Assembly (NCBI GenBank): GCA_025351985.1
Contig: JANXUW010000696.1
Coordinates: 1 to 6,440, forward strand
Length of the DNA stretch: 6,440 nt
DNA from: Pseudolysobacter sp.
GTDB lineage: Bacteria > Pseudomonadota > Gammaproteobacteria > Xanthomonadales > Rhodanobacteraceae
Reading direction: 5' to 3'
Made by a program: the position numbers and the translations under genes. The notes under the pieces are model-generated. The model saw only the letters and a program-made list of their open reading frames with translations, searched no databases and had not been told where the DNA came from. Shown one piece after another: positions 1-6,204 of this stretch. Every line of letters starts with the position of its first letter. Positions within the stretch are counted from its first letter, which is position 1.

Positions 1-338
1 TCAACTCGAACGAGACTGCCGAGAATCTGAAAAAGTCGGGTGCGTTGATTCCAGGTATCCGCCCGGGCAAGTCCACCGCTGAGTACATCGATGCCGTCTT
101 GACTCGTCTGACCTGTGCCGGTGCGATTTATCTGGTCATCGTATGTCTGGTTCCGGAAATCATGCGCTCGGCGTGGAACGTGCCTTTCTACTTCGGCGGA
201 ACATCGCTATTGATCGTGGTTGTGGTGGTGATGGATTTCACCGCGCAGGTGCAGGCACATCTGGTGTCGCATCAATACGAAGGCTTGCTGAAAAAGGCAA
301 ACCTCAAAGGATATGGTCGCAGTGGCTCGGTTCGCTGA
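1..338 (+). CDS. secY: Preprotein translocase subunit SecY, C-terminal part (5' end outside window)
   Basis: SecY is the channel-forming subunit of the SecYEG translocon in the inner membrane. Only the last 111 codons are visible, read in frame from base 3 to the TGA at 336-338. The segment [12 protein letters not shown] followed by PGIRPG is the characteristic cytoplasmic loop near the end of SecY; its arginine corresponds to the essential Arg357 of E. coli, which contacts SecA and the ribosome. Two hydrophobic stretches follow, one around [13 protein letters not shown] and one around [13 protein letters not shown], fitting the last two transmembrane helices. The cytoplasmic tail ends in [11 protein letters not shown], as in E. 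coli, plus six extra residues (SGSVR preceded by G-rich text). It would be the last gene of the spc operon, directly upstream of the alpha operon. Identification is secure; the upstream part cannot be seen. Confidence 0.97.
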   Translation, partial: NSNETAENLKKSGALIPGIRPGKSTAEYIDAVLTRLTCAGAIYLVIVCLVPEIMRSAWNVPFYFGGTSLLIVVVVVMDFTAQVQAHLVSHQYEGLLKKANLKGYGRSGSVR

Positions 339-397
339 GCTGCAACACCGCAAATTTGTATTCGAATCGGGTGTTCGCAACAAAGTCGTAATCTAGG

Positions 398-427
398 CTT
401 TCAGTTTCGGACAATCCAAGGTATAAT
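398..427 (+). promoter_or_regulatory. Candidate sigma-70 promoter for the alpha operon
   Basis: A perfect TATAAT lies at 422-427 in the 131-bp gap between secY and rpsM. The best-placed -35 is weak: CTTTCA at 398-403 with an 18-bp spacer matches TTGACA at three positions. Transcription would start near 434, giving a leader of about 36 nt with GGAG at 458-461, eight bases before the rpsM ATG. The location, between two classical ribosomal operons, supports a real promoter. The poor -35 means it may be weak or may only add to read-through from secY. Confidence 0.45.
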
Positions 428-469
428 TGGAAGTTCACTGCGCTTTAGGGCGTTATCGGAGATATCTAC

Positions 470-826
470 ATGGCGCGCATTGCAGGTGTCAACCTGCCGG
501 TTCAGAAACATGTCTGGGTCGGTCTGCAAAGCATTTTCGGCATTGGCCGCACGCGATCCAAGAAGGTTTGCGTTTCTGCTGGTGTCAATCCGGCGACTAA
601 AATCAAGTCGCTGACTGAGTCTGAAGTCGATAAGTTGCGCCAGGAAGTGGCGAAGTTCACCGTTGAAGGTGATCTGCGTCGCGAAGTTGGCATGAGCATC
701 AAGCGCCTGCTGGATCTGGGCTGCTATCGTGGTCTGCGTCATCGCCGCGGCTTGCCGATGCGTGGCCAGCGTACCCGCACCAACGCTCGCACCCGCAAGG
801 GTCCGCGTCGCGCCATCAAGAAATAA
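470..826 (+). CDS. rpsM: 30S ribosomal protein S13
   Basis: S13 sits in the head of the small ribosomal subunit, where it contacts the P-site tRNA and forms an intersubunit bridge to the 50S. The 118-residue product has the usual family length. It begins [10 protein letters not shown], carries GIGRTRS at residues 24-30, and ends in the very basic tail containing [19 protein letters not shown], the part that reaches toward the tRNA. GGAG at 458-461 is well spaced for the ATG at 470. It is the first gene of the alpha operon here, because no rpmJ precedes it. In E. coli, S4 represses this operon by binding a pseudoknot in the rpsM leader. I can see only a short, weakly structured leader, so the same control cannot be claimed. 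Confidence 0.98.
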   Translation: MARIAGVNLPVQKHVWVGLQSIFGIGRTRSKKVCVSAGVNPATKIKSLTESEVDKLRQEVAKFTVEGDLRREVGMSIKRLLDLGCYRGLRHRRGLPMRGQRTRTNARTRKGPRRAIKK

Positions 827-841
827 GGCAAATACCCGACT

Positions 842-1234
842 ATGAATAAGCCGGTTGCTGCAAAGACCAAAAAGAAAGTCAAGCGTATCGTGACTGATGG
901 TATCTGCCATGTGCAGGCATCGTTCAACAATACGGTGGTGACGATTACCGATCGCCAAGGCAATGCCTTGTCGTGGGCTACGGCGGGTGGCGCGGGTTTT
1001 CGCGGTTCACGCAAGAGCACGCCTTTCGCTGCGCAGGTCGCGGCGGAGAAAGCGGGCAAGGCAGCTCAGGAATACGGCCTGAAATCGCTGGAAGTACGCA
1101 TCAAGGGTCCTGGCCCTGGTCGTGAATCCGCGGTGCGCTCGCTGAATGCGATCGGTTACAAGATCACCAATATCCTGGACGTGACGCCAATTCCGCATAA
1201 CGGATGTCGTCCGCCCAAGCGTCGCCGCGTGTAA
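842..1234 (+). CDS. rpsK: 30S ribosomal protein S11
   Basis: S11 binds 16S rRNA in the platform of the small subunit, near the E site and the mRNA exit. The 130-residue protein is of normal length and shows the family signatures in order: NNTVVTITD at 29-37, [14 protein letters not shown] at 52-65, GPGPGRES at 89-96, and the basic C-terminus [13 protein letters not shown]. It starts 15 bases after rpsM. The only upstream Shine-Dalgarno-like run is AAGG at 825-828, overlapping the rpsM stop and 13 bases from the ATG. That is long spacing and suggests translational coupling to rpsM rather than strong independent initiation. Confidence 0.98.
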   Translation: MNKPVAAKTKKKVKRIVTDGICHVQASFNNTVVTITDRQGNALSWATAGGAGFRGSRKSTPFAAQVAAEKAGKAAQEYGLKSLEVRIKGPGPGRESAVRSLNAIGYKITNILDVTPIPHNGCRPPKRRRV

Positions 1235-1246
1235 GGAGAAGCGACC

Positions 1247-1873
1247 ATGGCACGTTATATCGGTCCCACCTGTAAGCTCGCCCGTCGTGAAGGCGCTGAT
1301 CTGAGCCTCAAGAGCCCAGCTCGCGCACTCGATTCGAAGTGCAAGCTCGAAACCAAGCCCGGCCAGCACGGCGCCAACAAGCGCGCTCGTCTGTCGGACT
1401 ACGCAGTTCAGCTGCGTGAAAAACAGAAGGTCAAGCGAATCTACGGTTTGCTTGAGCGTCAGTTCCGTAACTATTACGCCAAGGCATCAAACCTCAAAGG
1501 TAATACCGGCGAGAATTTGCTGCGCTTGCTTGAATGCCGCCTCGACAACGTCGTCTATCGCATGGGTTTTGCAGTTACCCGCGCGCAGGCACGCCAGTTG
1601 GTCGCACACAAGTCGATTGAAGTGAATGGCAAGAAGGTCAATCTGCCTTCTTACCAGATCAAGCCAGGTGATCTGGTCGCGGTCGTGGAAAAGTCGCGCA
1701 GTCAGTTGCGCATCCAGGAAGCGTTGACCTTGTCGCAGGAAATGGATCTGATTCCAGCATGGGTCGAGACGGACGCGAAGAAATTCAGCGGCACGTTCAA
1801 GGCGCATCCGGAACGCAGTGATCTTCCGAGCGACATCAACGAAAACCTGATCATCGAATTGTATTCCAAGTAA
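1247..1873 (+). CDS. rpsD: 30S ribosomal protein S4
   Basis: S4 is a primary 16S rRNA binder that nucleates 30S assembly. In E. coli it is also the translational repressor of this operon and a transcription antitermination factor. The 208 residues match the usual 206-208. The N-terminus [16 protein letters not shown] has cysteines only at positions 9 and 32, so this is the zinc-free type without the four-cysteine cluster of Bacillus S4. KPGQHG and [19 protein letters not shown] follow. The S4 RNA-binding domain runs from about residue 97 to 160, with [22 protein letters not shown]. The C-terminus is the canonical [14 protein letters not shown] at 1233-1238 overlaps the rpsK stop codon and lies eight bases from the ATG, so initiation should be strong and coupled. 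Confidence 0.98.
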   Translation: MARYIGPTCKLARREGADLSLKSPARALDSKCKLETKPGQHGANKRARLSDYAVQLREKQKVKRIYGLLERQFRNYYAKASNLKGNTGENLLRLLECRLDNVVYRMGFAVTRAQARQLVAHKSIEVNGKKVNLPSYQIKPGDLVAVVEKSRSQLRIQEALTLSQEMDLIPAWVETDAKKFSGTFKAHPERSDLPSDINENLIIELYSK

Positions 1874-1876
1874 GCC

Positions 1877-1899
1877 CAAGCCCGGTTAGTCCGGGCTTG
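1877..1899 (+). promoter_or_regulatory. Perfect 9-bp hairpin just after rpsD
   Basis: CAAGCCCGG at 1877-1885 is the exact reverse complement of CCGGGCTTG at 1891-1899, with a five-base loop TTAGT. The hairpin begins three bases after the rpsD stop codon. No T run follows (the next bases are CTGCAACG), so it does not look like an efficient intrinsic terminator. It could pause or attenuate transcription, or stabilise a processed rpsD 3' end. The structure is seen; its role is inferred. Confidence 0.55.
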
Positions 1900-1920
1900 C
1901 TGCAACGTAATGCAAGGATG

Positions 1921-1953
1921 TGTTGTCCGCCAGAGTTTCCTCTGGCCGAAACA
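1921..1953 (+). promoter_or_regulatory. Extended hairpin in the rpoA leader
   Basis: GCCAGAG at 1929-1935 pairs perfectly with CTCTGGC at 1940-1946 around a TTTC tetraloop. Beyond one C-C mismatch the stem continues with TC (1926-1927) to GA (1948-1949). After a bulged G at 1925 it continues with TGTT (1921-1924) to AACA (1950-1953). That makes 13 base pairs in all. It ends 38 bases before the rpoA start codon and is the second hairpin in a 118-bp gap. No T run follows. A regulatory or mRNA-processing role is possible but unproven. Confidence 0.5.
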
Positions 1954-1991
1954 TCCACCCAGTTTCTAGTTATTTATCCGGAGCGTGGTTC

Positions 1992-2990
1992 ATGGCAGCG
2001 TCGCCAACAACCGTACTGCGCGCGCGTGACATTCACGTCGAGCGTATCGGCGCAAATCGCGCCAAAGTTATCGTGGAGCCGCTTGAGCGTGGCTTCGGTC
2101 ACACCTTGGGCAACGCCCTGAGGCGTGTTTTGCTGTCGTCCATTCCTGGCGCGGCCATCATCGAAGTCGAAATCGATGGCGTGTTGCATGAGTACACGAC
2201 ACTCGAAGGTCTGCAGGAAGACGTCATCGAAGTCTTGCTGAACCTGAAGGACGTCGCGATCCGCATGCACGGTCAGGATGAAGCAAACCTCACTCTTAGT
2301 CGTAAAGGCAAGGGCGTTGTCACCGCGGGTGACATCAAGGTCGATCACAACGTGGAGATCATCAATCCCGACCACGTCATCTGCCATCTGACCAAGGACA
2401 TCACGCTGAGCATGCGTCTGCGCATCACGCGTGGCGTCGGTTATCAGCCGGCTACCAGCCGTCGTCGTCCGGATGAAGAAGCGCATCCGATCGGCCGTCT
2501 GCAGCTTGATGCTTCGTTCTGCCCGGTTCGCCGTGTAGCTTACGAAGTCGAAAGTGCGCGCGTCGAACAGCGTACCGATCTCGACAAGCTGGTGCTCGAC
2601 GTTGAAACCAATGGCACCATCGATGCCGAAGCGGCAGTGCGTAAAGCGGCCGAGATTCTGCAGGATCAGTTGTCCGTGTTTGGTGACTTCACGCGTCGCG
2701 AAAGCGAAGGTGCAGCAACCGACAAGGCGGGCGTGGATCCGGTGTTATTGCGTCCGATCGATGATCTCGAATTGACGGTGCGTTCGGCCAATTGCCTCAA
2801 GGCCGAGAGCATCTACTACATCGGTGATCTCGTTCAGCGCACGGAAGTCGAATTGTTGAAGACGCCCAACCTGGGCAAGAAGTCGCTTACCGAAATCAAG
2901 GACGTGTTGCACACACGTGGCTTGTCTCTCGGTATGAAGCTGGAGAACTGGCCACCGGCCAATCTGCAGCACGGCTTGCAGATGCTGTAA
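1992..2990 (+). CDS. rpoA: DNA-directed RNA polymerase subunit alpha
   Basis: Alpha dimerises to nucleate assembly of RNA polymerase, and its C-terminal domain contacts UP-element DNA and activators. From the ATG at 1992 the product has 332 residues, the length I expect for Xanthomonadales. This start is chosen because GGAG at 1980-1983 is eight bases upstream and homology begins there; the in-frame GTG at 1920 would add 24 unrelated residues. The N-terminal domain carries [25 protein letters not shown], which includes the dimerisation region around Arg45, and [19 protein letters not shown]. The C-terminal domain keeps the DNA-binding determinants Arg264, Asn267, Cys268, Lys297, Ser298 and Glu301, one position lower than in E. 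coli. The segment FCPVRRVAY has Arg where E. coli has Glu, as I recall for Xanthomonads. It lies unusually far (118 bp) from rpsD. Confidence 0.98.
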   Translation: MAASPTTVLRARDIHVERIGANRAKVIVEPLERGFGHTLGNALRRVLLSSIPGAAIIEVEIDGVLHEYTTLEGLQEDVIEVLLNLKDVAIRMHGQDEANLTLSRKGKGVVTAGDIKVDHNVEIINPDHVICHLTKDITLSMRLRITRGVGYQPATSRRRPDEEAHPIGRLQLDASFCPVRRVAYEVESARVEQRTDLDKLVLDVETNGTIDAEAAVRKAAEILQDQLSVFGDFTRRESEGAATDKAGVDPVLLRPIDDLELTVRSANCLKAESIYYIGDLVQRTEVELLKTPNLGKKSLTEIKDVLHTRGLSLGMKLENWPPANLQHGLQML

Positions 2991-3017
2991 CACGAAACAA
3001 GAACAGGACACACGACC

Positions 3018-3410
3018 ATGCGCCACCAGAAATCCGGACGCAAACTCAATCGCACCAGCAGTCACCGCGAAGCCATGTTCAAGAACATGGCCGCCTCGCT
3101 GTTCAAGCATGAGCTGATCCGCACCACCCTGCCCAAGGCGAAAGAACTGCGCCGCATCGCCGAGCCCCTGATCACGCTGGCCAAGACCGATGGCGTTGCC
3201 AATCGCCGTCTCGCGTTTGCACGTCTGCGCGACAAGGTTGCCGTCGGCAAGTTGTTCGTCGAGATCGGCCCGCGTTACCGCGAGCGTCCCGGCGGTTATC
3301 TGCGTATCCTCAAGTGCGGTTTCCGCGTTGGTGATGCAGCGCCGATGGCTTATGTCGAGCTCGTCGATCGTCCGCAGGTTGCAGCTGAAGGCGCCGAAGC
3401 CGCCGAATAG
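3018..3410 (+). CDS. rplQ: 50S ribosomal protein L17
   Basis: L17 binds 23S rRNA near the exit of the peptide tunnel on the large subunit. The 130-residue protein opens with the diagnostic [24 protein letters not shown] and contains [25 protein letters not shown] and the late motif [27 protein letters not shown]. It ends in a short Ala/Glu-rich tail typical of proteobacterial L17. AGGA at 3005-3008 lies nine bases before the ATG, and the gap to rpoA is only 27 bp, so it belongs to the same transcript. As the last gene of the alpha operon it is followed by a strong terminator hairpin. Confidence 0.98.
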   Translation: MRHQKSGRKLNRTSSHREAMFKNMAASLFKHELIRTTLPKAKELRRIAEPLITLAKTDGVANRRLAFARLRDKVAVGKLFVEIGPRYRERPGGYLRILKCGFRVGDAAPMAYVELVDRPQVAAEGAEAAE

Positions 3411-3433
3411 GCAGTTTCATGCGTGACAAGATC

Positions 3434-3471
3434 ACGGCCCTGGTCAGGAAACTGACCGGGGCCGTTGCTTT
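3434..3471 (+). terminator. Intrinsic terminator of the alpha operon
   Basis: A 14-bp stem pairs 3434-3447 with 3452-3465. There is only one T-G wobble, at 3441/3458, and the loop is the stable GNRA-type tetraloop GAAA. It starts 23 bases after the rplQ stop. The downstream tract TGCTTTAT is only modestly T-rich, but the stem is long and GC-rich. On the opposite strand no T run follows, so it should act in the rplQ direction. It also marks the boundary between the ribosomal operon and dsbB. Confidence 0.85.
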
Positions 3472-3473
3472 AT

Positions 3474-3507
3474 GCGAATCCCGAATTCTTATATTCAGGG
3501 GTTTCGC
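3474..3507 (+). other. Second, imperfect hairpin after the alpha-operon terminator
   Basis: GCGAA (3474-3478) pairs with TTCGC (3503-3507), CCC (3480-3482) with GGG (3499-3501), and GAAT (3483-3486) with ATTC (3493-3496). One T-T mismatch and a two-base AG bulge interrupt the stem, and the loop is TCTTAT. It begins nine bases after the main terminator stem. It may back up termination or shape the 5' region of dsbB. A TATATT at 3490-3495 inside it could be a -10 box, with TTGCTT at 3465-3470 as -35, but the 19-bp spacing is poor. The role is unknown. Confidence 0.35.
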
Positions 3508-3612
3508 GACTACACTCTGGCGCAGTTGCGACTCTGTTGGGCGCATCGGCAGGGAACGGCAACGCATAATCGCGGTCTGTCGTGAGTCCCGTTTAATCAG
3601 TGAGAGAAACCC

Positions 3613-4122
3613 ATGTTCAATCCATTCCTCTGGTCGTTTCGTACCCAGTTCATCGCGGGATTTCTGGTTTGCGCGGCTTTGCTCGCGTACGCCTTGTATT
3701 CGCAATATCAGTTGAATGTCGATCCGTGTCCGCTGTGCATTTTTCAGCGCGTCGCATTCATCGCGATGGGTATATTTTTTCTCATCGGCGCCATACATGG
3801 CCCGACCGGGGCGGGGCGCCGAGTCTATGCTTTGCTTGTGCTGTTGGCCGGACTCGCTGGCATCGCCATCGCTACGCGGCATCTGTGGCTGCAGCATTTG
3901 CCCAAGGATCAGGTACCGGATTGCGGCCCCGGATTAAGTTACATGCTCGACGCGTTTCCGATCGGCAAGACGCTCACGATGGTGTTCACCGGATCTGGCG
4001 AATGCGCGGAAATCAACTGGACGCTATTTGGGCTATCGATGCCGGGCTGGACGCTGATCAGTTACGTTTTGCTGAGCCTCGGCGCGTTATGGGCGGGCTT
4101 CCGTCGGCAGTGGCGTCATTGA
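3613..4122 (+). CDS. dsbB: Disulfide bond formation protein B (DsbB family)
   Basis: DsbB is an inner-membrane protein that re-oxidises periplasmic DsbA and passes the electrons to ubiquinone, sustaining disulfide formation in exported proteins. The 169-residue product has four hydrophobic segments, at about 11-30, 43-61, 71-90 and 145-163, matching the four-helix topology. The first periplasmic loop has the redox pair Cys39-Pro-Leu-Cys42, followed by Gln45-Arg46; that arginine matches E. coli Arg48, important for quinone use. The second loop holds Cys104 in PDCGPGLSYMLDAFP and Cys131 in GSGECAEINW. All four catalytic cysteines are therefore present. The start is the ATG at 3613, preceded by a weak GAGAG at 3602-3606. 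It is separated from rplQ by a terminator, so it is probably transcribed on its own. A CATAAT at 3565-3570 is a possible -10 without a good -35. Confidence 0.95.
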   Translation: MFNPFLWSFRTQFIAGFLVCAALLAYALYSQYQLNVDPCPLCIFQRVAFIAMGIFFLIGAIHGPTGAGRRVYALLVLLAGLAGIAIATRHLWLQHLPKDQVPDCGPGLSYMLDAFPIGKTLTMVFTGSGECAEINWTLFGLSMPGWTLISYVLLSLGALWAGFRRQWRH

Positions 4123-4139
4123 TCGCAAGGTGGCTCCAC

Positions 4140-4167
4140 TTGCGTAGCGCTCGTGCTGTGGCATTAT
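4140..4167 (+). promoter_or_regulatory. Weak candidate promoter for the DAHP synthase gene
   Basis: TTGCGT at 4140-4145 (three of six consensus bases) and CATTAT at 4162-4167 (four of six) are separated by 16 bp in the 93-bp gap after dsbB. The position is suitable for the aromatic-pathway gene that follows. The match is poor enough that chance cannot be excluded, and read-through from dsbB is the alternative. Confidence 0.25.
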
Positions 4168-4215
4168 GCAGTTCATAACGCAGTGCAGCATGAATTGAGC
4201 GCAATGAGAACCAGC

Positions 4216-5610
4216 ATGAAATCCGTCGAACGCAATATCACACCCGTGCGCGAACCACTGAATTGGTCGCCCGCTTCGTGGCAGGTCAAGCCGGCGATCC
4301 AGCAGCCTGCCTATGACGATCAGGCCGAGCTGGGGCGTGCGTTGGCGCAGCTCAGCGAGTTGCCGCCGCTGGTCACATCGTGGGAAGTGCTCGCGCTCAA
4401 ACGCAAGCTCGCCGATGCGGCCGAAGGGCGTTGTTTCATGCTGCAAGGCGGCGACTGCGCCGAAAGTTTTGCCGACTGCTATTCCGCACTGATTTCGAAT
4501 CGTCTGAAGGTCTTGTTGCAGATGAGTCTGGTGCTGGTGCACGGACTCAAGTTGCCGGTCGTCAGGGTCGGGCGTTTCGCCGGTCAGTACGCCAAACCGC
4601 GTTCGACCGACATGGAGACGCGCGACGGTGTTACGTTGCCGAGTTATCGTGGCGATATCGTCAACAGTGCAGAGTTTACCGCTGCCGCACGGCGCGCCGA
4701 TCCGCAGCGATTGATCGAAGGTCACGCCAAGTCGGCGATGACGATGAATTTTGTGCGCGCGCTGATCGATGGCGGATTCGCCGATCTGCATCACCCGGAA
4801 TATTGGGATCTGGAGTGGGTCGCTCACTCGCCGCTCGCGGTCGAATATCGGCGTATGGTCGAATCGATTGGCGACTCGCTGCGTTTCATGGAAACGCTTG
4901 CTGGCGAGCCGATCGGCAGTTATGGACGCGTCGATTTCTATACCTCGCATGAAGCATTGGTATTGCATTACGAACAAGCACAAACGCGCCAAGTGCCACG
5001 CCAATGGGGCTGGTTCAACCTGTCGACGCACTTCCCGTGGATCGGCATGCGCACCGCCGATATGGATGGTGCTCATCTGGAATATTGTCGCGGCATCCGC
5101 AACCCGATCGGCGTCAAGGTTGGGCCGTCGGTCAAGCCGGATCAATTGCTGCGCGTGATCGATGCGCTTAATCCGGACAACGAACCCGGCCGCCTCACGT
5201 TGATCCATCGCATGGGCGCCAGCAAGATTCAGGAGCATTTGCCGATCTTGCTGGAGACGGTAAAAAATGCCGGCCGCAAGGTTTTGTGGATCAGCGATCC
5301 GATGCATGGCAATGGCGAGTCGCTGGCCAACGGCATCAAGACCCGGCGCTTTGAAAACATCCGCGCCGAACTCGATCACGCGTTCGATATTCACGCCGCT
5401 GCCGGCACGCGCCTCGGCGGCGTGCATCTGGAATTGACCGGCGAAAATGTCACCGAATGCATGGGCGGCGCACGCGATCTGACCGAAACCGATCTGGAGC
5501 GCGCGTATAAATCCAGCGTCGATCCGCGTTTGAACTACGAACAGTCGCTGGAAATCGCGATGCTGATCGTGCGCAAGCGCGGCAGCGGCCTGCTGGCGAC
5601 GCGTGAGTAG
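4216..5610 (+). CDS. Class II 3-deoxy-7-phosphoheptulonate (DAHP) synthase
   Basis: This cytoplasmic enzyme condenses phosphoenolpyruvate with erythrose 4-phosphate to DAHP, the first step of the shikimate pathway to aromatic amino acids (EC 2.5.1.54). It belongs to the class II (plant, mycobacterial and PhzC-like) family, not the E. coli AroFGH class. From the ATG at 4216 it has 464 residues. By analogy with the Mycobacterium tuberculosis enzyme, the metal ligands are Cys81 in LQGGDCAES, His364 in DPMHGN, Glu406 in HLELTGENVTEC and Asp436 in DPRLNYEQSLE. Phosphoenolpyruvate contacts are Arg120, Glu246, Lys301 in VKVGPS and Arg332 in IHRMG. Everything needed for catalysis is visible. GAG at 4206-4208 favours the ATG at 4216; ATG 4204 and GTG 4153 are in frame upstream and would add 4 or 21 residues without family similarity. 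No phenazine genes are nearby, so a housekeeping role is likely. The gene symbol varies between species and is left blank. Confidence 0.95.
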   Translation: MKSVERNITPVREPLNWSPASWQVKPAIQQPAYDDQAELGRALAQLSELPPLVTSWEVLALKRKLADAAEGRCFMLQGGDCAESFADCYSALISNRLKVLLQMSLVLVHGLKLPVVRVGRFAGQYAKPRSTDMETRDGVTLPSYRGDIVNSAEFTAAARRADPQRLIEGHAKSAMTMNFVRALIDGGFADLHHPEYWDLEWVAHSPLAVEYRRMVESIGDSLRFMETLAGEPIGSYGRVDFYTSHEALVLHYEQAQTRQVPRQWGWFNLSTHFPWIGMRTADMDGAHLEYCRGIRNPIGVKVGPSVKPDQLLRVIDALNPDNEPGRLTLIHRMGASKIQEHLPILLETVKNAGRKVLWISDPMHGNGESLANGIKTRRFENIRAELDHAFDIHAAAGTRLGGVHLELTGENVTECMGGARDLTETDLERAYKSSVDPRLNYEQSLEIAMLIVRKRGSGLLATRE

Positions 5611-5656
5611 AAGTTGCAGACGATCACGTCAAAAAAACACGATAACGAGGAAAAAG

Positions 5657-6010
5657 ATGAAAGCAGTATTCAAGGCAATCGTATTGGTCAGCATCGCCAC
5701 CTTTGCTGTCTTTGGCCACGCGGTTGCCGCTACGCCGCCGCATAAAACATTAGCCGCTCATCCTGCGGCACAGAAGGCAATACCACACGCCACGGTCGCG
5801 AAAAAACACACACCGACCACGCATAGCGTGAGCCATACTGCCAGCAAGACACACCGCACCATGGCCTCGACTCATCGTGGCACAACGGCAACGCATGCCA
5901 AAGTGACCGCAGCGCATGCAAAGACGACTCGCTCGGCTCAGGCGCACACCGTTGCCGCGGCGAAACGTACACATACGCCGGCACACAAGACCGTCAAAGC
6001 CAAGAGCTGA
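5657..6010 (+). CDS. Small exported His/Ala/Thr/Lys-rich basic protein, Asr-like in composition
   Basis: The function is not known. The 117-residue precursor starts at ATG 5657, preceded by GAGG at 5647-5650 with six-base spacing; the longer in-frame opening from 5603 adds 18 charged residues and is unlikely. Residues 1-25 form a signal peptide: Lys near the start, a hydrophobic core (AIVLVSIATFAVFG), then AVA/A near residue 24. The mature part of about 92 residues has roughly 13 His, 11 Lys, 4 Arg, 20 Thr and 21 Ala, with no Asp, Glu, Cys or Trp, so it is strongly basic and probably unstructured. Residues 65-92 form four heptads, each with His in second place. This composition recalls the periplasmic acid-shock protein Asr of enterics, which is also Ala/Lys/His-rich behind a signal peptide. 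Low-complexity resemblance is weak evidence; metal binding or acid buffering is a guess. It lies 46 bp after the DAHP synthase and may share its transcript. Confidence 0.8.
   Translation: MKAVFKAIVLVSIATFAVFGHAVAATPPHKTLAAHPAAQKAIPHATVAKKHTPTTHSVSHTASKTHRTMASTHRGTTATHAKVTAAHAKTTRSAQAHTVAAAKRTHTPAHKTVKAKS
5849..5932 (+). repeat. Four tandem 7-codon repeats in the His-rich protein
   Basis: Codons 65-92 of the small exported protein read THRTMAS, THRGTTA, THAKVTA and AHAKTTR, four consecutive 21-bp units. His is always at the second position and Thr (or Ala in the last) at the first. The conservation is at protein level; the DNA copies are diverged, so this is an old or selected periodicity rather than a fresh slippage expansion. 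Confidence 0.6.
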
Positions 6011-6038
6011 ATCACATTGTCATTACTCACGCCACGAG

Positions 6039-6136
6039 TTGCATAAAATATTCGGCGCGGTGATGCAATCAGATGACAAGTCTGCGTTTGACAACGCGAG
6101 CAGAAATGGCGCATCGTTGATCGTTTGTGTTGCAAC
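6039..6136 (+). promoter_or_regulatory. Candidate control region upstream of the last gene
   Basis: The 194-bp gap 6011-6204 contains no convincing gene. Within it, TTGCAT (6039-6044) and ATGCAA (6063-6068) form an inverted repeat around an AT-rich TAAAAT, and GTTGCAAC (6129-6136) is an 8-bp palindrome sharing the TTGCA core. A consensus -35 TTGACA lies at 6088-6093, in the loop and right arm of a small GCGTT/AACGC inverted repeat (6085-6098), but the best -10, CATCGT at 6112-6117, is poor. These could be operator and promoter parts; none is certain, and no terminator hairpin was seen after 6010. Confidence 0.25.
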
Positions 6137-6204
6137 GCAAGCCAGTGCGGGATTCGGTTCTTGCGGATGGGTTTTGCGGGTAGCGGTCGATCAGGGGAAA
6201 ATTT

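Noticed and set aside
298..1500. A 13-base exact match, CAAACCTCAAAGG, in secY (298-310) and rpsD (1488-1500)
   Set aside because: Both copies encode Asn-Leu-Lys-Gly in conserved protein motifs, so shared residues and codon choice explain it.
1918..2121. Possible leader peptide from ATG 1918 before rpoA
   Set aside because: Its AAGGA Shine-Dalgarno run abuts the start codon with no usable spacing, and the frame runs far into rpoA instead of ending as a short peptide.
3419..3715. A + strand frame starting right after rplQ
   Set aside because: It reads straight through the terminator hairpin and into dsbB in another frame, and has no recognisable features.
3600..4178. A 192-codon + strand frame overlapping dsbB
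   Set aside because: The alternative frame of the same DNA gives DsbB with all catalytic cysteines; this one is a shadow.
4087..5427. A 446-codon open frame on the minus strand opposite the DAHP synthase gene
   Set aside because: It is antisense to a gene with clear family motifs, its translation shows no recognisable domain, and long antisense frames are expected in GC-rich genes with this codon use.
5619..5637. GACG-ATCA-CGTC hairpin followed by seven A residues after the DAHP synthase gene
   Set aside because: The stem has only 4 bp, and the homopolymer is A rather than T on the coding strand, so it does not fit an intrinsic terminator in either direction.
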